Shown: positions 1-9,935 of the stretch, one piece after another
Position numbering within the stretch: position 1 is the first letter of the stretch
Layout of the letters: each line of letters begins with the position of its first letter
Assembly (NCBI GenBank): GCA_963783855.1
Contig: CAWAPE010000004.1
Location: 1-64,000 of the forward strand
From: JAKAGZ01 sp963783855
Lineage (GTDB): Bacteria; Bacteroidota; Ignavibacteria; Ignavibacteriales; Ignavibacteriaceae
Direction of reading: 5' to 3'
Length of the DNA: 64,000 nucleotides
Notes under the pieces: generated by a model
Database searches by the model: none
What the model saw: the letters and a program-made list of their open reading frames with translations, nothing else
Told to the model about the DNA's origin: nothing
Program-made: the position numbers and the translations under genes

Positions 1-17
1 AATAAAAAAAGAGAGAA

Positions 18-1430
18 CTAATTTAAGTCAGACCTAATTTGCTTTTTGCTTCCTGTAATGATTCCTACCATATGAATCATAATTGACACAAACAATCCAA
101 CTAACATCGGTTCAATTTCATTTATCACCGGCGTACCTGAAAAGTTTTCTTTTATAAAATACCACAACAGACTGCTCAAAACTGCGGAAATAATTTCAAC
201 TAAAATAATTTTATTTGAAACTCTTAATTTTGAATAGTACGCAGAAATTACTGGCATAATCATTCCGGGTATGCAGATTGACCCGACTGTATACCATATT
301 TCAATTACTGATGGTATAGCCCATGCAAATAAAGCCGCAATTACTCCAGATATTATCAGTCCATAGACTGTATATTCTTTAAGTTTTTTCTCAGAGGAAT
401 GTTTGGAAAGGCGAAAGAAAAAATCCCTGCCGATTGTTGTTCCGCTTAAGAAAAGGAAACTGTTTAGAGTAGAAATAATCGTTGCAAAAAGTCCGGCATA
501 AAATATTCCCTTAAAACCCGGACCAAGAATTTTTTCTGCGAGCAATGGGAAAGCCAGAACAGGCTGATCAAGTCCGGGAATTACAGCTCTTGAATAAAGG
601 CCGGTTGATGTTGTAAGGAAATCGAATATAGCCCAGAACACAATTGAAATTAAAATCCCTTTAACTGCAATGTTTCCATCCTTTGCTGCGTAACATCTCT
701 GGTGAAAACCGGGATCCGCAAACGTCCACATCGCTATCAGGAACCAGACAATTAAAAAGGTAGGTGAAGCTCCCCCCGTTAATTCCAGATGTGAAGCCGG
801 CAGTGAGGCTGAAAGAAATGAAACATCTCCGATCATGGTATAGCAGAAATAGAACATAATTATAAAGGCCAGAAACATCACGAAGAACTGGAAAGAATCG
901 GTATAAACACTACTCCTGAATCCACCTTTAAATAAATATGAAAGAGAGAGTATAAGGCTTATTGCAAGGCTGTAAAAAATATTGATATTAAAGATTAAAG
1001 AAATCAGGCTGGCTGTCATCAGTAAGTAAGGTGCCGGTGAGACCAGAATGAATACAAGCACGGCCGAAATCAGTCCTGCCTTTTTTCCATAGATATCTGA
1101 AAGTTTATCCGGAATTGTAAATAATGAAGCCTGGCGAATTTTTTTTGCAAATAAAAGCGCAAACAGAAATGCAAAGATATAATAGGGAAATCCCTGAGTA
1201 AACCAGCTTGCCAATCCATAGCGATAAGTAAATTCCCCTACTCCAAGAATTCCTCCGTACCAGGCGGAAACATTTGTCAATACAAATAAAAACAGGCCAA
1301 TTTTTCTTCCCGATAACAGATAATCATCGGCATCTTTGCTTGTAGCTTTACCGGAATAAAATCCAATCAGGACCACAGTGATAAGAAATCCGACTATTAC
1401 AATTATATCCGCGGTACTAAAAGAGACCAT
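18..1430 (-). CDS. Sodium:solute symporter family (SSF) transporter, candidate thiamin transporter
   Basis: A 470-residue polytopic inner-membrane protein with about 12-13 hydrophobic segments, the first at residues 7-26. The sequence resembles the SSF (Na+/solute symporter) family: a 'ADDYLLSGR' segment near residues 34-42 following the first helix is typical of the family. It is the last gene of a riboswitch-led unit, overlapping the thiamin pyrophosphokinase gene by 14 bases, so it should be co-translated with it. The substrate is inferred from context: the unit holds a TPP riboswitch, an outer-membrane receptor and a thiamin-phosphorylating enzyme, so thiamin or a precursor is the natural candidate. 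Related Bacteroidetes loci usually carry PnuT here; SSF proteins predicted to carry thiamin (ThiV) have been proposed elsewhere. Family assignment is firm, substrate is a hypothesis. Confidence 0.85.
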   Translation of the reverse strand: MVSFSTADIIVIVGFLITVVLIGFYSGKATSKDADDYLLSGRKIGLFLFVLTNVSAWYGGILGVGEFTYRYGLASWFTQGFPYYIFAFLFALLFAKKIRQASLFTIPDKLSDIYGKKAGLISAVLVFILVSPAPYLLMTASLISLIFNINIFYSLAISLILSLSYLFKGGFRSSVYTDSFQFFVMFLAFIIMFYFCYTMIGDVSFLSASLPASHLELTGGASPTFLIVWFLIAMWTFADPGFHQRCYAAKDGNIAVKGILISIVFWAIFDFLTTSTGLYSRAVIPGLDQPVLAFPLLAEKILGPGFKGIFYAGLFATIISTLNSFLFLSGTTIGRDFFFRLSKHSSEKKLKEYTVYGLIISGVIAALFAWAIPSVIEIWYTVGSICIPGMIMPVISAYYSKLRVSNKIILVEIISAVLSSLLWYFIKENFSGTPVINEIEPMLVGLFVSIMIHMVGIITGSKKQIRSDLN

Positions 1431-2070
1431 TTTTCTTTACCAGGTTGAAATCTCTTATAATAAATACAATCCCATTTTTTATTTTTAGTTTTATTATTTC
1501 CTTGGTTGCTACATTGCTGGTGCTTTCTCTTATCCCGAAAGGAAGAGCAGTATTTTTCAATTGGTATTTTAGTCCGGTGGAAGTAATCTTAGTCTTTTCG
1601 CTAAAACCATAGAGTGAGATTATCTCGCCCAACTTTACCGGGATTTCGGCTGTGCCCGAATGAGCAGAAAGGAGTGATTTCTCGGCAATTATTCTTAGCG
1701 ATATTTTATCGTAAAACTTAAGAATTATTCCAAGATTGCAGAATGTATGATCCAGTCGGTCGCCTGTTACTCCAACAAGAACAGCTTCCTTAATTCCTTT
1801 TTTAATTGCAAATTTTAGACACTTTTCAACATCTGTATCGTTTTGTCTTTTAATTTTTACGATTTTCGATTTTGAGGCGAAATAATTTGCAGTTTCATCC
1901 TTAATCGAATCGAGATCACCGATAATATAATTCGGAGTTATACCAAGCATTAAAGCAGTGTTCGCCCCGCCGTCAGCACAAATTATTGTGTCGTATCCCT
2001 GTTTTACCAAGAATTCTATCACACTTTTTCTCGGTGATTTACCGTTTGCTATGATAATACAACGCTTCAT
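1417..2070 (-). CDS. Thiamin pyrophosphokinase
   Basis: Transfers pyrophosphate from ATP to thiamin, giving the cofactor TPP. All family motifs are visible: 'ADGGAN' at 32-37, 'GDLDS' at 51-55, 'QNDTDVEK' at 76-83 and 'GDRLDH' at 103-108, with an 'STSNV' motif near the C-terminus. At 217 residues it has the normal length. It lies between a TonB-dependent receptor and an SSF transporter in the unit controlled by the TPP riboswitch at 4635-4729. That arrangement suggests imported thiamin is trapped and activated by pyrophosphorylation. The gene corresponds to what is called thiN or tnr3 in bacteria. Confidence 0.95.
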   Translation of the reverse strand: MKRCIIIANGKSPRKSVIEFLVKQGYDTIICADGGANTALMLGITPNYIIGDLDSIKDETANYFASKSKIVKIKRQNDTDVEKCLKFAIKKGIKEAVLVGVTGDRLDHTFCNLGIILKFYDKISLRIIAEKSLLSAHSGTAEIPVKLGEIISLYGFSEKTKITSTGLKYQLKNTALPFGIRESTSNVATKEIIKLKIKNGIVFIIRDFNLVKKNGLF

Positions 2071-2097
2071 ATTATATCGTTTTTCAGAATTTAATTT

Positions 2098-4564
2098 TTA
2101 GAGTCCCAGTTCCACTCCAGCCAGGAAATTTCTGTCAGCAGCCGGGAAAAACTCTCCCCCAATCGCATTTGCAGAATAAAGATTATCGAAAAGATTATTT
2201 ACCTGGAGAAATATTTTCGAAGGTTCCAGTGAATTAAATAGTTTTACTCTTATAACTTATCATAATATCAGCATTAAAATAAGCATCATTAATATTATCT
2301 GTGTAACTGACGAATCCCGGATATTTAGCTAAATATTCGCTGAGATTTCCGTCATAATTATCTGAATAAAATTTGCCTACATATTTACCATTTAATTGTA
2401 AAAATAAATTATCGTTGTTGAAGGATATTCCAAAGTTGGTAAGAAAATCAGGAAATCCGCTAATCCTGTTTCCGCTCAGATCAATCACTTTATTACCACC
2501 AAGGAAATATTTCCCCTCTTTAATTTCATTCCTGCTGTAAGTTGCGTTTGCATAAAAGCTAATCTCATCTATTATTTTCATATTTCCAGAAAGCTCAATC
2601 CCCCTGTGAAGAGTCCGTGCAACATTCCCTGTTATTGGCTGTCCATAAATATCAACTTTGCCGTTCTTTACAATCTCGTTGTCAAAAATCATATAGAAAA
2701 GATTTAGAGAAGCTGAAAAGTTCCTTTTATTAATCGAGGCTCCCAGTTCTATATCGTTCATTATCTCGGGTTTTACCAATGGCTTTTTAAAATTATAGCT
2801 GTCATCAGGGTTTAGTTCAAACTGCGGAGTTGCGCCGCCGGTTGCTTCATCAGCATTGTAATAATTAGAAAGTCTCGGTTCTCTTGATACTCTTGCATAT
2901 GAAAGGTAAACATTCTGCTTCGGAGTAATTTTGTAATTGATTCCTATTCTGGGGTTAAAAAAGAGATTGCTCACACTGAAACTAGTATTACCGTATTTCT
3001 CATCGTATAATTTATATTTATGATACGCGAGCTGTAGCTCACCAAGCACGTTGAGTTTGTCATTGACATTAAATGTCTCGTGAACAAAGCCGTTAATAAT
3101 ATCTTTGCCACCTTTATAAAAATAATACCTGTAATCTTTTGTCACTCCGGCAGGCAGATTTTCAGCGAAACTAATCCCTCCCCAATGTATTGAACGATGA
3201 ATTCTGAATTCCCCGCCAAGTATTAATTCGCCATTATTATGTTTAATACTTATTCGCGGTATCCATCCATATTGTGTATTTTCAACCTGTGCCCTGATTA
3301 ATGTATTAACGGGATTCCCTTTCGGGTGGAATCCATTATTTTCAGTTAATCTCAAATATGTTGTATCAGCCCACGAACCATCAAAATCGAAAAACCCGTT
3401 ACCGGTGACAAGAAATAATGCTGAGTTGATAGTGATTTTATCACTAAGCTGAAATTCATTTAACAATTCATAGTGTGGCTGTGAAAAATTTTCAATTTCA
3501 CCCGGGCGTCTTTTTAAGGTATAAGTGTATTGATTATTATTAGCTTCCCAGTATGAATAATTTGCTGTTCGAAGATTTCTGTCTTTTACAGCAAATTTTG
3601 GCAAACCAGTATAAGCAAGCCCATCTGAAATTGGTCCGCCATAAAAATTGATCTGTGTGGTTAAGTTTTCATCATAACGCACAGCTGACAAATGATATGA
3701 ATTAAATTTTATCCAGCTTGCCTCCCTGTAACCACTGCTTAGCGTTCTTGAGAGTTTAGCATAAACTGAATATTTGTTATCTATCAGTCCGCTGGAAAAA
3801 GAAGCCGAATATTTCCTTGTATTAAAACTTCCAATAGAAGTTGATAAATTTTGTTTTGGTTCATTTGAGAATGCTGAAGTAATAATATTAATTGAACCAC
3901 CAATTGCAGGGTAACCCGTCACTCCTGATCCGGCGCCACGCTGAACCTGGATAAGGTCTGTACTTGCCAGAAGATCGGGAAAATCAAGCCAGTAAACATT
4001 ATGATCTTCCGGATCATTTTGTGGGATACCATTAATCGATACTGAAATTCTGCGCTGATCAAAACCACGAATGCTCAAATAATTGTATCCTAGTCCATTC
4101 CCGTTTTCTGAATAAAATGTTGTTGATGGTAAAGTGGAAAGAAATTCAGGGATATCCTGATCAGTATATGAATTTTCTATTTCTTTTCTTTTTATTTTAT
4201 CAAAAGCCAGTGGCGTGACTCCCTTTTTTCCTAGATTCCCTTCAACAAGCACGCTCTGAGAAGGTATAATTTTAGGAGTCAGCTTAATGAGATTTGATTC
4301 CTTCAGATTTTCAAATTTAACGGTAACTATTTTTTTAGAATAGCCTATATAACTTATTATTATTTCACTATTTGGGGCTATTTTCTTAAGAGTGAATTTA
4401 CCATCTTTGCCGGTAATGGTTCCAATCCGTTTATTTGAATTCAGATAAATATTTGCACCAACTAACGGTTCTCTGGTTAATCCGTCAATTACCCGGCCAT
4501 GATAATTATCCTGACCATAAACCAGAATTGAAAGAAATAAGAAAAGACTGAATAAGATTTTCAT
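2098..4564 (-). CDS. TonB-dependent outer-membrane receptor, probably for thiamin; C-terminal frame break
   Basis: Signal peptide at 1-17, a carboxypeptidase-regulatory-like beta-sandwich at about 20-105, a TonB plug at about 110-235 ('SIRGFDQRRISVSING' inside it) and a 22-strand-type barrel. The frame opened at 4564 stops at 2234 after 776 residues, without the expected terminal strand. The missing end is present in another frame: dropping one base at about 2246-2251 ('aagagt' on the minus strand) restores Lys-Val-Lys-Leu-Phe and continues through 'VNNLFDNLYSANAIGG', a standard receptor ending, to a stop at 2098-2100; the rejoined protein is 821 residues. The start has a good 'aaggag' ribosome site. 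Expression is governed by the upstream TPP riboswitch and terminator, which, with the kinase and transporter downstream, points to uptake of thiamin or a derivative. The break is probably an assembly indel, but a real mutation would remove the final strand and probably function. Confidence 0.88.
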
Positions 4565-4582
4565 TTTATGAACTCCTTTAAA

Positions 4583-4612
4583 ATAAAAAAAGCCGTTTCA
4601 TAGAAAACGGCT
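4583..4612 (-). terminator. Rho-independent terminator of the TPP riboswitch (expression platform)
   Basis: On the minus strand an 8-9 bp stem ('agccgtttt' pairing with 'gaaacggct' around a short loop) is followed by a run of seven T's, just before the receptor gene's ribosome site. Its 5' arm is also complementary to the 3' strand of the riboswitch P1 helix ('aaacgggct'), so P1 and the terminator can form together while an antiterminator pairing excludes both. This predicts shut-off of the thiamin unit when TPP is bound. Confidence 0.85.
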
Positions 4613-4634
4613 AAAAATCTTAATCAGGTCTCTA

Positions 4635-4729
4635 GCCCGTTTCCCTACGCTGGAATTACCCAGATCAGGTTAGAGGGTATTGTCTCAGATATCCCAAAAT
4701 GAAAACACGGGATAACACCCCTAACGGCC
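4635..4729 (-). promoter_or_regulatory. TPP riboswitch (THI element)
   Basis: The minus strand carries the conserved THI-box core in order: 'CTGAGA', 'ACCCT', 'AACCTGATCTGG', 'TAAT', 'CCAGCG' and 'AGGGA'. The two ends pair ('gccgtt' near 4724-4729 with 'aacggg' near 4636-4642) as helix P1. It precedes the receptor gene by about 70 bases with a terminator in between. Ligand and mode (transcription attenuation by TPP) follow from the family and the visible terminator. Confidence 0.95.
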
Positions 4730-4797
4730 TGCAAATTTATAATTACTAAAAAAATAAAGAACTTTTAGACTTACCTAAGTTTATAATTTCCGAACTT

Positions 4798-7436
4798 TTA
4801 TTCAACAATTAATTCCTGGCCAATAATAATTTTATTGCCGGTCATACTGTTCAATTTTTTTAATTTTCTAATACTTGTATTGTATTGCCTTGCAATTGTA
4901 TAAAGAGACTCGCCTGAAGTAACGATGTGAGTCCTTGCTCCTTCAGGTATGTTTTTACCTGTCGATTCCTTTGATGAAACATGATCGGGAATATCATTGA
5001 TATCGGAATCTGAATAAATTTTTAATGTTTTACCGGCAATTATTTTATTGCTCCACATATTATTCCATTTCTTAATGCTGGCAATAGAAACATGGTACAT
5101 TTCAGCTATTTCACTAATTGTATCGCCACTTTTAACTTTATAATAATTCAGGTTTGCATTAATTTTTGAAGTGTTATCACCTAATGAAGCTGCCGGCTAT
5201 TTCCATAAATTTTTAAAATTTTGCCGGCATATAACCTGCTGCTTTCCAAACCATTCCATTTTTTAATTTTTGCAGAAGGTACACCAAATTTTTCGGCAAG
5301 CTGGCTGATTGTATCACCTGATTTAATTTTATAATTAAATACATCTGATTTGGTTGTTGATACATCATTTGATGCAATATGCGTGGATGAATTATCAACA
5401 AGTATTTTTAATCTTTTGCCAATGTAAATCCTGGATCCTGATAAATTATTCCATTCCTGTAATGAATTAATATCAACATGGTATTTTGCTGCAATGTAGC
5501 TAAGGTTTTCGCCTCTCCTTATTTTATGATAAACCCATTCGTTTGATGTCTTTGAAGAAGCATTACTCGTTACTGTTTTTTCTATTTCTGATTGGTTATC
5601 GAGGCTTGCATAAAAATCTTTTTTCGCATCAGGAACATAAATGCTCAGTTTCTGTCCGACAGTAATTACTTTAGTATAGGGAATATTATTCCAGTTCCTG
5701 ATATCACTCACTCTTACATCAAATAACCTGGCAATTGCCAGCAGGTTTTCATTTTTCTTCACGTGGTAAGGAACTTCTACGCTACCTTTAGGAATTATAA
5801 TTTGTTCAGAAGCATCTTCATCAACAGAAGCAATTTTTTCGGTAGAAACCTGGTTTTCTGTACCGCTGCCGGTTGAATCTGAATTATTCAATGCGAGATA
5901 TGGGGATACATATTTATTAGATTCAGGATCTGTAGCAGTTTCTGTATCAGAATCATCCGAGCTATTTTCACTTGCCGTTTCAACATTTGTATTATATGCG
6001 TAATTATTTGAGGAAACCTTTTCAAGTGCCGGAATTTTTAGTTTTACGCCAATGTATAGTCTTGATTTAACTGATATTTTATTTGCCTCTGCCAATTCTG
6101 AAAGTCTTACTCCATACCTGTATGCAATACCCGATAATGTTTCGCCACGCCTGACTGTATGAACCAGATAACTTCGACGAGCACTTTTAGGAATATTTAC
6201 GAGGCTTGCTGTAAATTTCTCAATTGTTCCTTTTGGAACTTTTAATTGAAATCCATTTGGATAATTTCCAGGAGTAGACATCTGAGTAAGTTCCGGATTC
6301 ATTTCCTGCAAAGTTTCAACATCAATACCTGCCGATTGCGCAAGGTAATTTAAATCAACTGCATCGTTTACTGTACAGAAATCATATTCAAAGGGTTTAT
6401 CGTAGTCAATATCATTAAATCCGTATTTCTCAGGATTCATACCGACAAGACAGACAGCTATATATTGAGGAACATAGCTTCTTGTTTCTCTGGGTAGATA
6501 TCTTCTTATTCCCCAGAATGTGGTTCCACCCGATCTTCTAATAGCCCGGGTAATCCTACCTTCTCCGGCATTATAAGCTGCAAGTACCAGGTACCAGTCA
6601 CCAAGATCGTTATAAAGATCTTTCAAATGCTGTGCTGCTGCAAGTGTTGATTTCTCAGGATCTCTTCTGTCATCCCAGAAGAAATCTGATTTCAGCCCGT
6701 ACATTCTTCCGGTTGCTTTTACAAACTGCCACATACCTACTGCACTAGCCCATGATCTTGCTGATGGATTTAGTCCGCTTTCAACCATACTCAGGTAAGC
6801 CAGCTGTTTAGGAATTCCTTCTTCGTCAAAAATTTTGGTAATCATCGGGAAATACCGGCCGGATCTTTCCATCCAGACCCGCATGTAATCTCTGCCACGT
6901 CCTGTGTAATATTCAATCCATTGTTTAACTATTGGATTAACTTCCAATGGAATTTCTGATGGAATAACTTCTGATTCATCATTTTCAGTAAGGTCTTTTT
7001 CTTTTACTCCGTCTTCCATCTGAATTTCCGGGACTGTTTTTCCCATCCATTCTTCAAGTGCAGCAAAAGAAATATCAGTGGGAAGTTCTGCTAATCCATC
7101 AACATAATTTTTATAATCTTCAAGAATTGAGTTTTCAAGTTCCTGGTAGGCCTGGTTATCTTCAATACCGGGGTAATAGCTTAAGCTGTTAATAATCTTA
7201 AGGGCAGATTCATAATTAGCCACAGTTTCAGTAGTACTGTTAAGTTCCTGTTTTCCCAGGGCTGCAACATAATATTGTCTGGCCTGCTCTAACATTTCAG
7301 AAACAATACCTGGTTTTTCAACTACCTGGTTGGGTTTAACATTTTCGTCTTTTACAATTTCTTTATTGGGACTACATGAGAAAAAAGAAATTGAAAAGAT
7401 TGAAATAGTGACTAACAGTAAGGCTTTTTTGATCAT
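4798..7436 (-). CDS. MltD-like lytic transglycosylase lipoprotein with LysM repeats; frame break
   Basis: Cleaves the glycan strands of peptidoglycan. The N-terminus is a lipoprotein signal with lipobox 'SFFSC' (Cys21). A lysozyme-like SLT domain spans about 190-330, with the catalytic glutamate E219 in 'SMVESGLNP' and the 'AVGMWQF' motif after it. Six LysM glycan-binding modules follow, each starting like 'YHVKKNENLLAIA'. The opened frame stops at 5181 within the fifth LysM; modules five and six lie in another frame (4798-5180). Adding one base in the 'agccgg' run at about 5192-5197 (as 'agcccgg') joins them without loss, giving about 879 residues. It is probably an assembly indel. The protein should sit in the outer membrane facing the periplasm. 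Confidence 0.9.
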
Positions 7437-7555
7437 TCAGTCTCCGACCCTTTTAATATTTGCGAATATAAGATTTAGTTTTCCTTTTATCAAGTAAATA
7501 ATCAGCTAATTGAGTTAACCCCTTGTTTTATAAGGCTATAAAATGACAGCATATT

Positions 7556-9100
7556 TTATAATGGTATATTAGTATGCTTCTTTTTAGGGTTTTTATCTAC
7601 TTTTGTCTTTAATAGTTTGAAAGCACTAACAAGTTTGATTTTTGTATCTTTTGGCAGAATAACATCATCCACATATCCTCTTTCAGCTGCAATATAAGGA
7701 TTCGCAAATTTTTCAATATACTCTTCCAGTTTTTTCTCTGTTTCCTTCTGAGGATCTTTAGAATTTGAAATTTCCTTTTTGAAAATAATTTCAACAGCTC
7801 CTTTTGGTCCCATTACTGCAATTTCAGCTGAGGGCCAGGCATAATTAAAATCACCACGAATGTGTTTTGAATTCATCACATCGTATGCGCCACCGTAAGC
7901 TTTACGGGTAATTACAGTAACTTTAGGAACTGTAGCTTCGCAGAAAGCAAAAAGTAATTTTGATCCGTGCCTGATAATACCTCCCCACTCCTGCTCAGTT
8001 CCCGGTAAAAATCCCGGAACATCTTCAAGAACCAGAAGAGGAATATTAAAGGCATCACAAAATCTTACAAACCTTGCGCCCTTAACTGATGCGTTAATAT
8101 CCAAAACACCTGCAAGCACCGCTGGCTGATTAGCAATAATTCCAATAGACATTCCGCCTACTCTACCGAAACCTACAATAATATTTGGTGCATACTCCTC
8201 GTGTACTTCCAGAAATTCACTTTCATCTACCAGAAGGTGAATTATCTCTTTCATATCATATGGTTTATTAGGACTGTCAGGCACTATCTTATCAAGTTCA
8301 GGAATTGGCTTAAGATTAGATTCATCAAAAGGAGTTTCCAGAGGTTTATCCATGTAATTTAATGGAAGGAAACTCATTAATTTCCTGATATTCAACAAAG
8401 TTTCAATTTCATTTTCGTAAATAAAATGAGCGACGCCGCTTTTAGTAGCGTGAGTTTCGGCACCACCAAGATCTTCGAATGTTACATCTTCGTGAGTAAC
8501 AGTTTTTACAACACTAGGACCGGTGACAAACATATGGCTTGTGTTTTTTACCATAAAAATAAAATCAGTGATTGCAGGAGAATAAACGGCTCCCCCGGCA
8601 CATGGACCCAATACTGCAGAAATCTGCGGAACAACTCCAGAAGCAAGCGTATTTAACAAAAATATATCTGCATAGCCGCCAAGACTCACAACCCCTTCCT
8701 GAATTCGCGCACCCCCGGAATCATTAAGACCGATTACCGGAATTCCGAGCTTCATCGCTTTTTCCATAATCTTAATAATTTTTTCTGCGTGGGTTTCAGA
8801 AAGCGATCCGCCCATTACTGTAAAATCCTGACTGAAAAGAGCTACAGGTCTGCCATCTATTTTTGCAAAGCCTGTAACAACGCCGTCACCCGGAAAGTGA
8901 ACTTTATCCAGCCCGAAGTCAGTCGCCCTATGTTTTACAAACATATCAATTTCATCAAAGCTGCCTTCATCAACCAGCAACTCAATTCTTTCTCTTGCTG
9001 TTAATTTACCTTTATCGTGCTGGTTTTTAATTCTGGCGGGACCGCCGCCTGCTTTAGCATTTTCTCTTCTTTTTTGCAGATCGTTAAATTTATCCTGCAT
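7556..9100 (-). CDS. Acyl-CoA carboxylase, carboxyltransferase (beta) subunit
   Basis: Carboxyltransferase subunit of a biotin-dependent acetyl-/propionyl-CoA carboxylase. It transfers a carboxyl group from biotin to acyl-CoA. The 514-residue length and both crotonase-like halves match the PccB/AccD-type family: N-terminal 'GGGPARIKNQHDKGKLTARE', oxyanion-hole glycines in 'LNDSGGARIQEG', and C-terminal 'VPGFLPGTEQEWGGIIRHG'. An upstream TTG in frame would add 22 residues, but the ATG at 9100 is preferred because 'aaggaa' lies just before it and the protein then starts like its relatives. Biotin carboxylase and biotin carrier genes are not in the window, so the acyl specificity cannot be told. 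It starts 22 bases after the ABC ATPase gene and may share its transcript. Confidence 0.93.
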   Translation of the reverse strand: MQDKFNDLQKRRENAKAGGGPARIKNQHDKGKLTARERIELLVDEGSFDEIDMFVKHRATDFGLDKVHFPGDGVVTGFAKIDGRPVALFSQDFTVMGGSLSETHAEKIIKIMEKAMKLGIPVIGLNDSGGARIQEGVVSLGGYADIFLLNTLASGVVPQISAVLGPCAGGAVYSPAITDFIFMVKNTSHMFVTGPSVVKTVTHEDVTFEDLGGAETHATKSGVAHFIYENEIETLLNIRKLMSFLPLNYMDKPLETPFDESNLKPIPELDKIVPDSPNKPYDMKEIIHLLVDESEFLEVHEEYAPNIIVGFGRVGGMSIGIIANQPAVLAGVLDINASVKGARFVRFCDAFNIPLLVLEDVPGFLPGTEQEWGGIIRHGSKLLFAFCEATVPKVTVITRKAYGGAYDVMNSKHIRGDFNYAWPSAEIAVMGPKGAVEIIFKKEISNSKDPQKETEKKLEEYIEKFANPYIAAERGYVDDVILPKDTKIKLVSAFKLLKTKVDKNPKKKHTNIPL

Positions 9101-9122
9101 CTGGTATTCCTTGATTTTAAAA

Positions 9123-9935
9123 TTAGAAGTGTACTTCTGTCTGTAGGCTTTCTCCAATGGAAACAAATTTTGATTCTATTTCCTTTCTAAGCGACAAAAA
9201 TCTTTCCTGCCTGTCCAATCCCCTTGCTGTAGCAGTTCCGGCATCGAGTTTTACTTCATCAATAATTTTACCCGGATTTTTCTTCATCAGGAAAATCTTA
9301 TTTGATAGATAAACTGCTTCAGTAATATTAGGAGTTGAGAGAATAAAAGTAATGCCGAAATCATTTATTAATTTTCTTATCAACTCATAAATTTCATCTT
9401 TTGTAATTGACTTCATCCTTCTGAAAGGATCATCTAATAAAATTACTTTAGTGCCTGCGGCTAATGCCCGCGCAATAGAAATTCTGAACCTGAATCCCAG
9501 ACTTTTATCATCAGGATAATGATTTTCATATCCTGTAAGTCCTACAGCACTAACAATTTCTTTTACTGAATTCAATTTCCCGGAACTTCTCATGGCAAAA
9601 TTGATATTATCTGCAACATTCATCCAGGGAAAAGATGAAGGGTTTTCAGGAATGTAGGCAATTTCTCCGTTGGGAGAAGTAATAGTTTTATCATTTAATT
9701 TTACAGTTCCGCCATCCGGTGTTTCCAATCCGGAAATAATTTTTAATAAAGTAGATTTCCCGCTGGAAAATGAAGCTATAATACTTATCAAATTTCCTTT
9801 TGAACCTTCTTCCTCAACTTTAAAAGAGATATTATCCAGGACATTAAACTTTGCCCCTGAAGGTCCGGTAAAATGCTTTGTAATATTTTCAATATTTAGG
9901 GTTAACTTATCGCTCAATTTATCCCCGGTAAGCAA
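9123..9935 (-). CDS. Degenerate ABC transporter ATP-binding protein (SsuB/TauB-like)
   Basis: The fold follows the nitrate/sulfonate/taurine importer ATPases, and its gene overlaps that of a matching permease by 17 bases. The catalytic motifs are unusually eroded: Walker A reads 'ASFSSGKST' (first two glycines of GxxGxGKST lost), the LSGGQ signature is replaced by 'LGFRFR', the Walker B glutamate is aspartate ('VILLDDP'), the D-loop is unrecognisable ('FRRMKS'), and the switch histidine is missing ('LSTPNITEA' where 'VTHDxxEA' is expected). The reading frame is intact and 270 residues long. Either the subunit binds nucleotide without normal hydrolysis, or it is under relaxed selection. No substrate-binding protein gene is adjacent. 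Confidence 0.8.
   Translation of the reverse strand: MLTGDKLSDKLTLNIENITKHFTGPSGAKFNVLDNISFKVEEEGSKGNLISIIASFSSGKSTLLKIISGLETPDGGTVKLNDKTITSPNGEIAYIPENPSSFPWMNVADNINFAMRSSGKLNSVKEIVSAVGLTGYENHYPDDKSLGFRFRISIARALAAGTKVILLDDPFRRMKSITKDEIYELIRKLINDFGITFILSTPNITEAVYLSNKIFLMKKNPGKIIDEVKLDAGTATARGLDRQERFLSLRKEIESKFVSIGESLQTEVHF

Noticed and set aside
9164..9166. TTG at 9166 as start of the acyl-CoA carboxylase beta subunit
   Set aside because: It would put 22 extra residues inside the ATPase gene's end and has no ribosome site, while the ATG at 9100 does.
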